Shown here: in pieces, positions 27,657-36,710 of the stretch
How the letters are laid out: every line of letters starts with the position of its first letter
How positions within the stretch are numbered: the first letter of the stretch is position 1
Source: CBDDKZ01 sp965230415
GTDB lineage: Bacteria; Bacteroidota; Bacteroidia; Cytophagales; JAAEPT01
DNA: 64,000 nucleotides
Assembly (NCBI GenBank): GCA_965230415.1
Contig: CBDDKZ010000005.1
Location: 3,472,001 to 3,536,000 of the forward strand
Direction of reading: 5' to 3'
The notes under the pieces: generated by a model
Told to the model about the DNA's origin: nothing
Seen by the model: the letters and a program-made list of their open reading frames with translations, nothing else
The model's database searches: none
Made by a program: the position numbers and the translations under genes

Positions 27657-29015
27657 ATGGAGCAAGTGAAAAAAGCAAAAATGCCGGGAGGCATACCATA
27701 TATAGTAGGAAACGAAGTGGCGGAACGTTTTAGCTTCTATGGCATGAAGTCCATATTGACCATATTCATGACTTCCTATTTATTGGGCCCGGATGGTGAG
27801 CCAGATCCAATGGATGATAATGAAAGTCAAATATGGTTTCATTTGTTTTCAATGTCAGTTTATTTTTTTCCATTGATTGGTGCGCTCGTTTCCGATATTG
27901 CCTGGGGTAAATACCGCACTATTATTATATTATCAATTGTTTATTGTGCAGGACATATTGCATTAGCCATGGACGAAACTCGATTGGGACTTTCCCTGGG
28001 GCTTACCATGATAGCCATAGGGTCCGGAGGTATAAAACCATGTGTTTCTGCTCATGTGGGTGATCAGTTTACCAAAGAAAACAGTCATCTGATTGAAAAG
28101 GTATTTGGGTATTTTTATTTTTCTATTAATCTGGGGTCTACGGCCGCGTTCATTCTAATACCTCGTATTTTACATACTACAAATGAGCCTCAACTGGCCT
28201 TTGGAATTCCAGGGGGTCTTATGATCATAGCAACATTTCTCTTTTGGTGGGGACGAACGAAATTTACAGCCGTGCCGCCGGCAAAGCAACGCTTCTTAAA
28301 AGATCTCAAGAGTACCCATATGCGAAAGGTATTGGGCAAACTCTTATTATTAAATCTGTTACTTTCCTTTTTTTGGTCCCTGTACGATCAAAGTGGTTCA
28401 TCATGGGTAAATCAGGCGAAATCTGATTTGATGGATAAGACCATATCCATTTTTGGGGCCGAGTTAGAGATCTTGCCTTCGGAGGTGGGTTCAATAAATC
28501 CCATTCTTGTAATGATATTTATACCGCTGTTTACTTTCGTGGTTTACCCTGTACTGAATAGATTTTTCAAAGTAACTCCAATGAAGAAGATTAGCATAGG
28601 TATGTTTATCACTGCGTTTTCTTTTCTTTTAATGACTTGGGTGCAACACCAAATGGATCAGGGTTACAGTATGTCTATAGGGTGGCAACTATTGGCCTAT
28701 GTGATTATTACAGTGGCAGAAGTAATGATTTACCAAACGGCGCTGGAATTGTCCTATACACAAGCTCCTAATTCCATGAAATCGCTGATAATGGCTTTTC
28801 TAATGTTGTCTATTTCTTTTGGTAACGCAATTACCGCCATGGTGAATGTATTTATTCGTAACGATGATGGGTCTGCTAAATTAGAAGGTAGTAGCTATTT
28901 TATGTTTTTTGTGATAATGATGATTGTTGTAGCCGTTATTTTCATTCCTTATGCCATGAGGTATAAAGAACAACGGTTTATTCAGGGGGAAGATGAGGAA
29001 GAACTGTTGGTTTAA
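27657..29015 (+). CDS. POT/PTR family proton-dependent peptide transporter
   Basis: 452 residues with the many hydrophobic helices of the major facilitator superfamily. The PTR2 signature is at the start: 'VGNEVAERFSFYGMKSIL', including the E-x-x-E-R-F/Y-type motif used for proton coupling. The second PTR signature region reads 'FSINLGSTAAFILIP'. Such carriers take up di- and tripeptides with protons. The C-terminus is short and acidic. Monocistronic as far as can be seen, and convergent with the TerB-like gene 23 bp away. Confidence 0.9.
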   Translation: MEQVKKAKMPGGIPYIVGNEVAERFSFYGMKSILTIFMTSYLLGPDGEPDPMDDNESQIWFHLFSMSVYFFPLIGALVSDIAWGKYRTIIILSIVYCAGHIALAMDETRLGLSLGLTMIAIGSGGIKPCVSAHVGDQFTKENSHLIEKVFGYFYFSINLGSTAAFILIPRILHTTNEPQLAFGIPGGLMIIATFLFWWGRTKFTAVPPAKQRFLKDLKSTHMRKVLGKLLLLNLLLSFFWSLYDQSGSSWVNQAKSDLMDKTISIFGAELEILPSEVGSINPILVMIFIPLFTFVVYPVLNRFFKVTPMKKISIGMFITAFSFLLMTWVQHQMDQGYSMSIGWQLLAYVIITVAEVMIYQTALELSYTQAPNSMKSLIMAFLMLSISFGNAITAMVNVFIRNDDGSAKLEGSSYFMFFVIMMIVVAVIFIPYAMRYKEQRFIQGEDEEELLV

Positions 29016-29038
29016 AACCGGAAAGGAAACTAGAGGAT

Positions 29039-29407
29039 TTATTTTAATGCCTTTTTAACAAAACGATAAGCTTCCATTTCGTCAACATCGATATTTAGGT
29101 CGGCCATTATGATTTCTTCAATACCTTCAATGACCTTTTCTTTAAGTAATTGATCGGACAAAAACCGATCTTTGTTTTCATTCACGAATATCTTCTTGTC
29201 TTCTAATGAATGCCCTCCAATTTCTAGTATTACTTCTTTCATAACGCCAGGGAAACTTTCGCTCTCTCCTAACACGCCTTCAAGATGTTTCCTTAGTTGG
29301 CTGAGTTCCGAAGATTTGATGTGAAAATTAGATTCTGCTATACATAAGAAAATATAACATACAAAGTGACTTGTAGTCCATTCCTGAATTTTGGAATTAT
29401 CTATCAT
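29039..29407 (-). CDS. TerB-like (DjlA N-terminal-like) helical protein
   Basis: 122 residues, all-helical, without signal peptide. The early helix 'CYIFLCIAESNFHIKSSELSQL' and late 'IIMADLNIDVDEMEAYRFVKKAL' resemble the paired acidic 'aD..id..E' helices of TerB/DjlA-N folds. That fold is found in tellurite-resistance and stress proteins, but small stand-alone versions have no settled function. The assignment rests on pattern alone and is moderate. The gene lies alone between the POT carrier and a long non-coding gap. Confidence 0.6.
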   Translation of the reverse strand: MIDNSKIQEWTTSHFVCYIFLCIAESNFHIKSSELSQLRKHLEGVLGESESFPGVMKEVILEIGGHSLEDKKIFVNENKDRFLSDQLLKEKVIEGIEEIIMADLNIDVDEMEAYRFVKKALK

Positions 29408-29836
29408 AGATGGTATAGTTTATTTTTAAGATAGCCATAGAAGTACTTAGAAACAATAAATATGGTCGTTTTTAGTCAAAACCTACATCAAGGTTTAAGT
29501 TTAACTTTTCTTAAAAGTCTTGTCAATACAATTTTCTTTCCGCTTTATACGATCCTGAGAAAAAAAGGTAACAAATTGTATCGAGATAATAGCAAAAGGT
29601 CAGTTTTTACTGTATGTATATCCGAAGAATGTTCTATTTTTTATATCAATAAATGGTATTTTTAGGTATGGAGTTTTTAAGAAAAAATAATTTGTAAATT
29701 GTTGTAAATCAATTGTTAATGATTGTGAGTGTTGCTTGCGTAATGCCTGCGTGTTTATGACGTAAGTTGTTTTATGGAACCTTGCGCTTCACTTTTTATC
29801 TTTAAATGAGTCAGTTTTTACTGTCATCTTTTATAC
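29408..29836. other. Non-coding gap, 429 bp
   Basis: AT-rich. I see no RNA gene, no convincing reading frame and no strong repeat. It should hold the promoters of the two divergent flanking genes; no element close to the consensus stood out. Confidence 0.6.
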
Positions 29837-30550
29837 ATGATTAAATACCTAAATATGAAAAAACGAAATATAGTCATTAGGTGGAGTTTTATCTTCATAC
29901 TTGTTCTAAATCTGAATGCTTGTAAAAAAGAACAAAGCACAGTCGAAGAAGGAATGATGGCTGCCGGTGGAAATGATCCGCAATTGCTAGATGAAGTTCC
30001 GGAGATACCGATTAACGAGGTGGTGTTGCATAAAAGCTACAGCGCAGATATAGGCAAGAAGAAATTGAAAAAGAATGGCGACAAGCCGTCAAATCCTTCC
30101 GGAAAGCTAATAAGCCAACGGGAGGTGCATTCACCTTATAATTTTGCATCCTCAGATATATGGTCAATGAATAGGGGAGTTAGCACACTCACACAATCAC
30201 AACCAATTGCCATTACCAATAACATTTTATCGTACACATTGCCTCCTTTATCCGTTTATCACTTTGTGTTGACCACCGAACCAAATACGCTTCCCGGTGT
30301 GCTTGAACCGACTGCTTCCGTTGACGTGTATCCTGTCCCTGCCGAAGAAGAAATTCATGTGACAATCAATCAATTTAACGAGCCGGTTTCTTACGATATA
30401 TTGGACTACAAAGGAATGCAAATTAAGGAAGGTGTATTGGATAAAGTAAGTAATACAATTGACCTGCCTAAAGGGGAAAGTAGTATTTATTTGTTGAGAG
30501 TTTATTTAGAAGACGAGGTGGTTATTAAAAAAGTAGTGTTGGATAAATAA
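29837..30550 (+). CDS. Lipoprotein with T9SS type A-like C-terminal tail
   Basis: 237 residues; the in-frame ATG at 29855 is an equally good start. The signal peptide ends with lipobox 'LNAC' followed by 'KKEQ'. A disordered, Lys-rich part follows. Near residue 135 the stretch 'ILSYTLPPLSVYHFVL' looks like the last strands of the beta-sandwich that closes many glycoside hydrolases. The final 75 residues ('VYPVPAEEEIHVTIN', 'YDILDYKGM', 'YLLRVYLED', 'KKVVLDK') match a Por secretion-tail (T9SS type A). Having a lipoprotein signal and a T9SS tail, without a catalytic domain between them, is odd and suggests internal deletion or a remodelled surface protein. Confidence 0.7.
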   Translation: MIKYLNMKKRNIVIRWSFIFILVLNLNACKKEQSTVEEGMMAAGGNDPQLLDEVPEIPINEVVLHKSYSADIGKKKLKKNGDKPSNPSGKLISQREVHSPYNFASSDIWSMNRGVSTLTQSQPIAITNNILSYTLPPLSVYHFVLTTEPNTLPGVLEPTASVDVYPVPAEEEIHVTINQFNEPVSYDILDYKGMQIKEGVLDKVSNTIDLPKGESSIYLLRVYLEDEVVIKKVVLDK

Positions 30551-30605
30551 ATTAAAAGCTGGAGTACATTGCGAAGAGTACATTAATCAGTTCATCATAA
30601 AAGAA

Positions 30606-30652
30606 AGAAGCGCATATTTCGTGGTAATATTTACCTCAGTATGCGCTTCTTA
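30606..30652. terminator. Bidirectional terminator hairpin
   Basis: A 12-bp perfect inverted repeat AAGAAGCGCATA (30606-30617)/TATGCGCTTCTT (30641-30652), with an inner GGTAA/TTACC hairpin. It sits between two convergent genes. Confidence 0.72.
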
Positions 30653-30658
30653 TGTAAA

Positions 30659-33600
30659 CTATTCTAATAGTACTTTATGTACCATGCGGTCTTCCGTATC
30701 ACTGAATAGGTGTAATAAATAAACACCGGAATCAAATTTCAGATCTATTTTATTGTGTCCGGCATACAAATAACCTTTTTTCAAAATTTTACCCGATACA
30801 TTCGTGAAGTGGTAGGTAACAAAGGTCGATTTACCGTCAATATGCACGCTTAGGTCGTTATGGGTAGGATTTGGGTATATTTGAGCACTAAAAGTCGGCT
30901 GGTGATAATGTACAGCACTTACCACATTACAAGGTGGAGTAGTAGTGCTGGAATCATCCGGGCAACCATCCTGGCAATCAGGCGTACCATCGAAATCACT
31001 ATCTTCTAAGGGCTGTCTTATAAATACCTTACGACTTTGTTTTACCCCTTGGGCATCTGTAACAACAACTTCATTGATGCCGGTGCATAAATTAAACCCG
31101 GTTTCTCCTGTTTGAACAGGGTTGGTCATCCATTCGTAGGTGTAGGGAGGAGTACCGCCCGACGCGCTTACAGTGGCCGAACCATTACAAGTATCGCCAC
31201 AAGTAACTTGTTCTGTCACTACCTCCGAAACAACCAAAGCATTTGGATTGAAGTTGATTTTTGATTCAAAAATACTTCGGCCGTGTGTTCCTACACGCAA
31301 TAGGTTTTCACTTTTCTGAATAGCAATATCTGTTATCCTAACCGGTGGTAATTCACCGGCACGAAGCCAGTCGGTACTATCTTCAAGACGGTAGTATACC
31401 CCATCGTCGGTTCCAACAAATAGCGCACTTGGTTGACCGCCACTTGTGCCCTCGTAGTATTCGATACAAAGCACGGGAAAGTTGGGTAGATTGGCTGAAA
31501 TGTTCTGCCAGGTAGCCCCTGCATCCATCGATTCGAATACCTTTCGCCCCTCGTCATAACCAGACAATGAAACGTAGATGTGGTTTTCATCGTCCGGATG
31601 TACAATAATCTCTGTAATGAGGTTAGGGTGTATAAACTCGTGACTTACCCATTCATTATCGGTAGTGTTTTTCACATAAATAACACTGGTCTTTTTGGTA
31701 TCACCAGGTGTCCATACAGACCTGGTTCCAATGTCAACTGCATAAATGCGTTCGGAGTTAGAGGGGGCAATAGCCATTTCATCAAGTGCGGTGGTATTGT
31801 CTATCAAATACGGACTGATCGCCTCCCAGGAATCACCACGATTGGTGGAGCGAAAAACCCGGTTGCCGAGTAGTACCACCGTTTTTGGGTCATTTGGATC
31901 CAGACGAAATTTGCTCCAAAACGGTCCTACGAAATCTGCAGGCAAAAAATCGATCGTATAAACAAATTCGAAATTGGTCCTGTGCCATCGAACTAAATCA
32001 CCAAATTGAAAGGTGAAATAGCGAATATCATCGTTAGTGGGGTCAATCGCCTGATCCATTGCATCTCCGGTTTGTCCACTGAACGTCCAAAAAGGCTCGT
32101 CTTCCCCGAAAGCTTCTCTAATGAGGTTACCATTATCTTGTGCTCCTCCCATAATCATACGAGGATTGGTTTCAGAGTTTGCAATCTCATAGTACTGGGT
32201 GATTTTAAGCCCGTTCGACCGGTCTTTAAATTGATTGGTATTCAAATCAAGTGTATAGACACCGCCGTCGTTGCAGATGTATATAAGGTTTTTTTGCATG
32301 GGATTAACAAAAGTATTCATTTGATCTACATGAACGACCGGTAAGTCATTGTGTATGGGCCAAAGATCGCCCAACCACCAAAACAAGGGCGTATAATTGG
32401 AGGCAGAGTCTGCACTGAGGTTGAATCGGAATATATGGAACCAGCCGGCAATTACTTCACTGTCGTTCATCGGGTTTAATCTGAACATACCACGGAAGAA
32501 ATCTTCAGGAAAAACCTCGAACGTTGCTTCAATAGGGATAGGTGCACCAAACGTTTCCCCGGCATTATCAGAAACAAATATAGACGCATCTGTTTTAACA
32601 AATACCTTGTTGGGGTTTTGTCCACTTACTTCAATGAACATGCGATTAGACCACGAACTTGCTGTCTGAGAAGGTGTATTTAATATAGAAGAAAATTGAA
32701 ATGTACGGCCACCATCTGTACTTCTCCAGAACTCTCTGTTTGTATTGGTAGAATCTGAAGTACTGCCATTGTATTTTGTAAGGTAAACAGTGTCTGAACT
32801 GGCAGGTTTAAAAAGAACATGATTGGCCAGCCCTTGCTCTACCACCTTTTCGACTGTTGCAAAACCATCAGCAGTTCTGTAAACTCCTACATTGGTACAC
32901 ACCAGCATGGTGGCCGGGTCATTGGGATCTGCCGCCATCCAGCGTATGCTCATGTAATCCGTAACAGCGAACTGCAGAGCGGTAGGGTTCCAGCTATTGC
33001 CTCCGTCAGTAGATTTGTAGACGCCCCGTGAAACACCATCGTACCAGCGATCACCACCTGTTCCGATATAAATAGTGTCGGGATGTTCTTTGTCTATCAC
33101 TATGGAGCTTATAGCCAAGGTAGGTAAATCGAATTCGCCGAGAGGCTCGTAGGAGTTTCCTCCATCCAAAGTCTTCCATATACCCCCCGAAGCGGAACCC
33201 ACATAAAACGTATTAGTATCCTTTGGGTGAAAGTCAAGTGCTAATGTTCGACCTATTCCGATTTGGTGGCCAAGATTTGATGTATGGGAAAGATTTTCCC
33301 AGGTAAAGTCATTCGATGTTTTTATGCCGTCCTTCATTTTTTGGTGTAAAGCAGGATTCTGGTCTACGAAATAACCCTCGTTGTCTACTTCAGCGCGCCA
33401 GTAGTGATACCAACGCATGTATTTGGCAAAATCATCGTCTCTGTTTTCAGTAATTCGCTTACTTTTACTTCTTTTTTGAGGCTCTTTTGCTTTTTCCTTT
33501 TCGAAATAATCCATCATTTCATTGTGAATTTCTAATAAATTTTTTCGACCGGGCTTTGCTAAATGTTTGCCTATGGGCGATTGAGCAAACACGTTTGCGG

Positions 33601-33661
33601 ATGTAATTAGCACCATAAATAGTGCGGGCACTAACTTTGTTCTGAGAAATAGATTAAACAT
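30659..33661 (-). CDS. Secreted sortilin/BNR-repeat protein with SprB repeat and T9SS type A tail
   Basis: 1,000 residues from the ATG at 33661; the frame is open 57 codons further up, but only this start gives a signal peptide (ending 'ANVFAQS'). Most of the protein is a sortilin/VPS10-like beta-propeller with repeated Asp-box motifs ('SGGIWKTLDGGNSYEP', 'YKSTDGGNSWNP', 'FRSTNRGDSWE'). Then come one SprB-type repeat ('GDTCNGSATVSASGGTPPYTYEW'), a calcium-binding thrombospondin type 3 motif ('DSDFDGTPDCQDGCPDD') and a Por secretion tail ('IYPNPTHNDLSVHI'). This is T9SS cargo released or anchored at the surface. The propeller's ligand or substrate is unknown. Confidence 0.88.
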   Translation of the reverse strand: MFNLFLRTKLVPALFMVLITSANVFAQSPIGKHLAKPGRKNLLEIHNEMMDYFEKEKAKEPQKRSKSKRITENRDDDFAKYMRWYHYWRAEVDNEGYFVDQNPALHQKMKDGIKTSNDFTWENLSHTSNLGHQIGIGRTLALDFHPKDTNTFYVGSASGGIWKTLDGGNSYEPLGEFDLPTLAISSIVIDKEHPDTIYIGTGGDRWYDGVSRGVYKSTDGGNSWNPTALQFAVTDYMSIRWMAADPNDPATMLVCTNVGVYRTADGFATVEKVVEQGLANHVLFKPASSDTVYLTKYNGSTSDSTNTNREFWRSTDGGRTFQFSSILNTPSQTASSWSNRMFIEVSGQNPNKVFVKTDASIFVSDNAGETFGAPIPIEATFEVFPEDFFRGMFRLNPMNDSEVIAGWFHIFRFNLSADSASNYTPLFWWLGDLWPIHNDLPVVHVDQMNTFVNPMQKNLIYICNDGGVYTLDLNTNQFKDRSNGLKITQYYEIANSETNPRMIMGGAQDNGNLIREAFGEDEPFWTFSGQTGDAMDQAIDPTNDDIRYFTFQFGDLVRWHRTNFEFVYTIDFLPADFVGPFWSKFRLDPNDPKTVVLLGNRVFRSTNRGDSWEAISPYLIDNTTALDEMAIAPSNSERIYAVDIGTRSVWTPGDTKKTSVIYVKNTTDNEWVSHEFIHPNLITEIIVHPDDENHIYVSLSGYDEGRKVFESMDAGATWQNISANLPNFPVLCIEYYEGTSGGQPSALFVGTDDGVYYRLEDSTDWLRAGELPPVRITDIAIQKSENLLRVGTHGRSIFESKINFNPNALVVSEVVTEQVTCGDTCNGSATVSASGGTPPYTYEWMTNPVQTGETGFNLCTGINEVVVTDAQGVKQSRKVFIRQPLEDSDFDGTPDCQDGCPDDSSTTTPPCNVVSAVHYHQPTFSAQIYPNPTHNDLSVHIDGKSTFVTYHFTNVSGKILKKGYLYAGHNKIDLKFDSGVYLLHLFSDTEDRMVHKVLLE

Positions 33662-33853
33662 TGTTTTGTTGTTTTTTTGGTAAATAATTGCAGATTTTAT
33701 TTCAGTAGAAATAATCCTAAAACAAAACTTAGAATCCACTACTTTTAGGTAAACAAAAGCCCGTGTGTTAGTAGTTAATAAGTCGCTTAATTGACAAAGT
33801 GCTGCATTTTTTGAAAGGCAGTATAACGTCATTCATAAGAAACCATATTTAAC

Positions 33854-33879
33854 GTAGCGATAAAAGAGGGGGGAGTTGA
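33854..33879 (+). repeat. att-like partial copy of the tRNA-Met 3' end
   Basis: GTAGCGA (33854-33860) and GGGAGTTGA (33871-33879) occur in the same order and orientation at 37221-37227 and 37232-37240 in tRNA-Met. The spacing differs by six bases (17 versus 11). This looks like a degraded attachment-site duplicate at the left edge of the island; chance is not excluded. Confidence 0.4.
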
Positions 33880-34517
33880 CCAAAAATATTATCCATTTGC
33901 AGGGACGGTGAAAAAATCAGCATTCCGTCCGGGCTTAAAATTGGCTTGACGATTGAAGAGGTTGAACAGATTGAGACGCTTGACCTTGAAGCTCACAGCC
34001 AGATATGGCATATATGTAATGTGTGGCTCTTTGCCTTTTATCTGGCTAGTATCCGTATTGCTGATGTGGTGTAAATGAAATGGGCAGATATTCAAGATGG
34101 TCGATTGTTATATGTCATGAACAAGAACAATAAACCCGTGTCGTTTGGGTTGCCGGATTAAGCTAAAACCATATTGGAGTATTACAGTCACAGAAAATCA
34201 GAAGGGCTTGCTTTTATCTTTCCATACATGGATAAAGCCGACCTTCAACATAAACGTGATATCCACGTCAAGACCAATAATGCATCACTTCTGATGAATA
34301 AATATCTCAAACGCATTGCTGAACAATGCGGCATTGAGAAAAAACTATCCAATCATATTGCCAGACACACATTCGGCAACATCGCAGGTGATAAAATTAG
34401 CCCCTTATGCTGCAAAAGCTTTATCGTCATAGCGATCTAAAGACAACGATTAACTATCAAGCAAACTTTATTCATAAGAATGCAGATGATGTGCTCAATA
34501 GTGTTATTGGGGATTGA
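33871..34517 (+). pseudogene. Tyrosine recombinase (phage-type integrase) remnant
   Basis: Translating across frames gives the catalytic half of a Bacteroidota site-specific tyrosine recombinase. 'YYPFAGT' leads to 'IGLTIEEVEQIETL', then 'WLFAFYLASIRIADVV', 'MKWADIQDGRLLYV', the 'HIARHTFGN' catalytic box and 'LYRHSDLKTTINY' leading to the expected nucleophile Tyr. The frame is broken by TAA at 34072 and at 34159 and shifts near 33935 and 34404. The N-terminal arm and SAM-like domain are missing. The gene cannot make an active enzyme. It starts right at the att-like repeat, marking the left end of an element once inserted at tRNA-Met. Confidence 0.85.
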
Positions 34518-34572
34518 CAGTACGAACAACTGATAAGTGGTTCTGTCACATATAACAATCTAAACTCTTGCT

Positions 34573-34893
34573 TCAGGCCATATTTAATGGAGTATATAAG
34601 TTCCATCGCAGGGTAAACGGACCTTTTTTATCAACTACGTGGCGCTTGTTAATGTATGAGTAGTTTTGTGAAAACGTATTTTCTGGAATTTCTACAAACC
34701 CTGCTTTCTTAGCTAAATTTTGACCCGGTATATTACTTTCGTATAAAATGCCTATACACTTATTATTGCTCAGTTCTTTCGCTTTGATGTATAGAGCTAT
34801 GCCAGCACCCTGGCCTCTTGCGTTAGGCTTAATGGCTATGCTGCTTATCATAAACAAATCTTTGTTCTGGAATTGAGGAAACTCTGAAGACAT
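34573..34893 (-). CDS. GNAT-type acetyltransferase, truncated
   Basis: 106 residues. 'SSIAIKPNARGQGAGIALYIKA' is motif A of GNAT acetyltransferases with the acetyl-CoA-binding R-x-x-G-x-G/A loop, and 'YESNIPGQNLAKKAGF' is motif B. Normal GNAT proteins have about 60-80 residues before motif A; here only about 15 precede it, and a stop codon lies just upstream in frame. It is therefore probably a 5'-truncated remnant, although a short functional form cannot be ruled out. It lies within the decayed island beside the integrase remnant. Confidence 0.55.
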   Translation of the reverse strand: MSSEFPQFQNKDLFMISSIAIKPNARGQGAGIALYIKAKELSNNKCIGILYESNIPGQNLAKKAGFVEIPENTFSQNYSYINKRHVVDKKGPFTLRWNLYTPLNMA

Positions 34894-35114
34894 GTTGCCT
34901 CATCTGTGGCTTAGTTTTGATGAACTCGTAAGCGCTTCATAGCTACGTCACAACAACCACACTAACACATCATAACAATAAGACTTTTGTGCCTGTATTA
35001 ATGCACAGGGACAGAGGCGAGCTATGCCATTACCTATTTTCCTCTTGTGTAACGCTCGTAAAGGGGAGTCGCTCGCCCATTTTTACTCACAAAGGAATAT
35101 GAAAGGATACGAAC

Positions 35115-35411
35115 ATGACCGACGATAATAATGACGATCAAAATCACAAAGACCAGAAAACAGAGACCCCTGATAACATTATCAATTTTCAGCAAATCAA
35201 GAATGAACGCGAAAGTGCTCAGTTTTCAGAAGCATTCAATGAGGCGCTGTCCTTTATCAACGAGTTTGATACAGAAGAAAGTATGGCGTTGACCTTTGAG
35301 CAATATGAGGGAGTAATGCTTGATATGCATCAGGCCATTAATCATACTTATATCACGCAAGACAAACTTCTGGATGCTACGCAAAAACTCATTAAGTTGC
35401 GCGACACATAG
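35115..35411 (+). CDS. Hypothetical acidic protein, island gene
   Basis: 98 residues, acidic, Asn/Asp/Gln-rich at the N-terminus ('MTDDNNDDQNHKD'), then helical ('FSEAFNEALSFINEFDTEESMAL'). No family recognised. Upstream is a purine-rich 'gaaagga' that resembles a Shine-Dalgarno site, uncommon for the other genes here. The preceding 220 bp include a spaced inverted repeat GGCGAGC/GCTCGCC. Both points suggest foreign origin. It could be an element-borne accessory gene, and coding status is moderately supported. Confidence 0.5.
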   Translation: MTDDNNDDQNHKDQKTETPDNIINFQQIKNERESAQFSEAFNEALSFINEFDTEESMALTFEQYEGVMLDMHQAINHTYITQDKLLDATQKLIKLRDT

Positions 35412-35445
35412 AGGTGTAGCGTTTTCTTATGTACAAATCTCCTGG

Positions 35446-35481
35446 CTTGCCCTCGTGTGTTGTTTAACAGACGGGGGCAAG
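35446..35481. terminator. Strong hairpin between island ORF and fic
   Basis: An 8-bp stem CTTGCCCT/GGGGCAAG (one G-T) extends by CGT/ACG and GTT/AAC around loop GTTT. It lies between two convergent genes and can act as a terminator for either, though neither side has a clear T run. Confidence 0.55.
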
Positions 35482-35494
35482 TTCTGCATGTATG

Positions 35495-36598
35495 TCACGT
35501 TTGAACGTTGGGATGTTCAAAATTCAGATAATACCTTGTGCCTTTTCTTTCGCCTTTTTTCGTGAAAGCACCACATTCAGCGAGCTTTTGTAAATCTCTG
35601 GTGGCTGTTGCGCGTGAGACTCCAGTGATGGAAATATAGTTTTCGGCACTTAATCCCCCTTTGAATCCGTCAAGACCCTCTCTAAAAATGCGTGCGACAA
35701 CTTTTGCTTGCCTCTCATTCAGCTTTGCATCAAACGCCAGATAGAACTTTCCTTTATTAATTAGAAAATCAATGATACTTTGCGTGTAGTCCTGTGCTTT
35801 TAGCACCATGTTGCAAAAGTAATCCAGCCATTCAACAATTTCCAGGTTTTTGCTGCATGTATGCAGAGCAGAATAATACGATTTTTTATCATTATTGATG
35901 GTGTGAGAAATCGCGATCAATGTTGGCCTTTTTAGGTTCTGAGAAAGGATTTTTTCAGATATTGCCCGACCAATTCGCCCGTTACCATCTTCAAATGGAT
36001 GTATACTCTCAAAATACAAATGCGCTACGCCTGCATGTAATAAAGGGGGCAAGGACGTGTGATTAACCCATTCGATAAAGCGATCCATTTCTTGGGGTAT
36101 GTGAAGTGATGGAGGGGCTTCATAGTGAATAATTGGTTTACCAAGTGAACCGGAAACAATTTGCATAGGTTCTTCATGTGTGCGATAAGACCCAATATTT
36201 TCTAAGTCTCTGCGTCCGTTCATCAACATACTATGCCACTCAAACAAGGTCTTATGGCTGAATGCTATGTCATAGTTGGTGTACAAATCGAACATCATCT
36301 CTGCAATGCCTTGTTCCGCAGCAGGGATTTTTCTGTGATCCGTTTTTAACCCGAAGTGTTTTCGGATGGAGGATTGCAAAGAGTCTCTATTAAGGATTTC
36401 CCCCTCAATTTCTGAGGTTCTCAAGGCCTCATCACTGATAAGTTCAATTTTTAGTGCCTCTTGATCGTCTTTATGAATATGCTTGATGCTTCCCTGTGTA
36501 ACGCCAGATTTATGCAGAAACTCTTGCTCATATTGCATAAAATCATCTTTATCAAATATGAATTGAGGCCATTCTTTATATTTCCAGTTCCACATCAT
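35495..36598 (-). CDS. Fic family protein with C-terminal winged helix
   Basis: 367 residues. Fic enzymes usually transfer AMP from ATP to hydroxyl side chains of target proteins. The full active-site motif 'HPFEDGNGRIGR' lies near residue 200, with the flap upstream. An N-terminal inhibitory helix carries T61-x3-E65-G66 ('TSEIEGE'), the class II arrangement in which the Glu blocks ATP, so the protein is self-inhibited and needs no separate antitoxin. The C-terminus is a winged helix-turn-helix ('ITGVSRATATRDLQKLAECGAFTKKG'), suggesting DNA binding and autoregulation. Three copies of GAGTTATAA lie just upstream of its start. Length is normal and the gene looks intact. Confidence 0.9.
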   Translation of the reverse strand: MMWNWKYKEWPQFIFDKDDFMQYEQEFLHKSGVTQGSIKHIHKDDQEALKIELISDEALRTSEIEGEILNRDSLQSSIRKHFGLKTDHRKIPAAEQGIAEMMFDLYTNYDIAFSHKTLFEWHSMLMNGRRDLENIGSYRTHEEPMQIVSGSLGKPIIHYEAPPSLHIPQEMDRFIEWVNHTSLPPLLHAGVAHLYFESIHPFEDGNGRIGRAISEKILSQNLKRPTLIAISHTINNDKKSYYSALHTCSKNLEIVEWLDYFCNMVLKAQDYTQSIIDFLINKGKFYLAFDAKLNERQAKVVARIFREGLDGFKGGLSAENYISITGVSRATATRDLQKLAECGAFTKKGERKGTRYYLNFEHPNVQT

Positions 36599-36652
36599 GA
36601 GTTATAACCACCTTCTTTATAACTCAATATACCACATAAAAGTGAGTTATAA
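36599..36652. promoter_or_regulatory. Triple GAGTTATAA operator-like array upstream of fic
   Basis: GAGTTATAA at 36599-36607, its reverse complement TTATAACTC at 36617-36625, and GAGTTATAA again at 36644-36652. Starts are 18 and 27 bp apart, both multiples of nine. The first copy abuts the fic start codon. A winged-helix protein with autoregulatory function would fit. Confidence 0.6.
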
Positions 36653-36665
36653 AAGAATGTTTATT

Positions 36666-36707
36666 GCTCAAGCCCCCTGGCATACTTTTGCTGTAGGGGG
36701 CTTGAGC
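36666..36707. repeat. 13-bp perfect inverted repeat
   Basis: GCTCAAGCCCCCT (36666-36678) and AGGGGGCTTGAGC (36695-36707) with a 16-bp spacer, ending 3 bp before the GTG of the next ORF. It could be a terminator-like hairpin without T tail, a binding site, or an element end. Confidence 0.6.
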
Positions 36708-36710
36708 TAG

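Noticed and set aside
29462..29665. 67-codon plus-strand reading frame in the 29.4-29.8 kb gap
   Set aside because: No recognisable domain, no start signals and random-looking composition.
33662..33832. 57-codon N-terminal extension of the sortilin-like protein
   Set aside because: It lacks secretion features and would bury the clear signal peptide that starts at 33661.
35320..35565. 81-codon plus-strand frame overlapping two other genes
   Set aside because: It runs across the end of the 98-residue ORF, the hairpin and the end of fic in a different frame, with no domain signal.
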